Source of the DNA: Anaerocolumna sp. AGMB13020
Lineage (GTDB): Bacteria > Bacillota > Clostridia > Lachnospirales > Lachnospiraceae
DNA length: 64,000 nucleotides
NCBI RefSeq assembly: GCF_033100115.1
Contig: NZ_CP136910.1
Span: 2,880,001 to 2,944,000 of the forward strand
Direction of reading: 5' to 3'
Every line of letters begins with the position of its first letter. Within the stretch, counting starts at the first letter, position 1. Both the position numbers and the translations under genes were made by a program. Shown here piece by piece: positions 63,953-64,000 of the stretch. The notes beneath the pieces are model-generated. The model was not told the origin of the DNA. It saw nothing but the letters and a program-made list of their open reading frames with translations, and made no database searches.

Positions 63953-64000
63953 AAATCTACCTCTCCTTAAAATTTGATAAATTGATATGACACTTGTCAT

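Overview
The window looks like chromosomal DNA of a low-GC, endospore-forming, monoderm Clostridium-type bacterium, most likely a Lachnospiraceae relative such as Lachnoclostridium or Anaerocolumna. This rests on A+T-rich codon use, AGGAGG-type ribosome sites, sporulation genes (yyaC, bofA, yaaL), DUF5711/CvpA, DUF5702 and DUF6382-FHA proteins, and a Gram-positive maltodextrin transporter. No rRNA, tRNA or CRISPR array was seen.

Layout. 1-5.8 kb: cvpA (cut by the window edge), a DUF5711 membrane protein, a LysM membrane protein, yyaC and a coiled-coil membrane protein. 6-15.6 kb: a chemoreceptor, an S66 peptidase, a YcxB-like membrane protein, a YvyF-like zinc protein, a P-loop kinase-like protein, an ECF sigma/anti-sigma pair and recR. 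15.7-22.9 kb: an accessory block lying between recR and ybaB-dnaX, genes that are normally adjacent. It holds a B12-binding radical SAM protein, IS remnants, an SdpR-SdpI-DUF1648-ABC exporter cassette on the opposite strand and a methyltransferase. 23-42 kb: ybaB, dnaX, a NiaR-type repressor, a decayed two-component system, small unknown proteins, an M15 peptidase, pgi, an MTA/SAH nucleosidase, a TSCPD protein, a MurG homologue, a HIT protein, an orphan kinase, a flavodoxin-SCP2 fusion, a rhomboid protease and glpK.

40.8-52.9 kb: a complete monoderm Tad (type IVc) pilus locus read leftward: prepilin peptidase with an apparent AUC start, TadZ-like protein without a P-loop, TadA ATPase, TadB, TadC carrying an Ig-like insertion, a Flp-like pilin, a DUF5702 protein, a TadE-like protein with two Cys motifs, a second A24 peptidase, another TadE-like protein and an FHA protein. 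53-64 kb: bofA and yaaL, then a maltodextrin locus (malE, malF, malG, lipoprotein amylase, glycogen debranching enzyme, oligo-1,6-glucosidase) for importing and cleaving alpha-glucans.

A feature of the whole window is the set of unrelated short tandem-repeat arrays (units of about 13, 18, 45, 14 and 14 bp) in different intergenic gaps, besides a row of 20-bp degenerate repeats that resembles an IS end. The most unusual leads are the Tad locus variants, the cassette splitting recR from dnaX-ybaB, the 45-bp array between two divergent promoters, and a LysM protein whose N-terminal domain resembles a catalytically dead MPN/JAMM fold. All family names come from reading the sequence; no database search was run.
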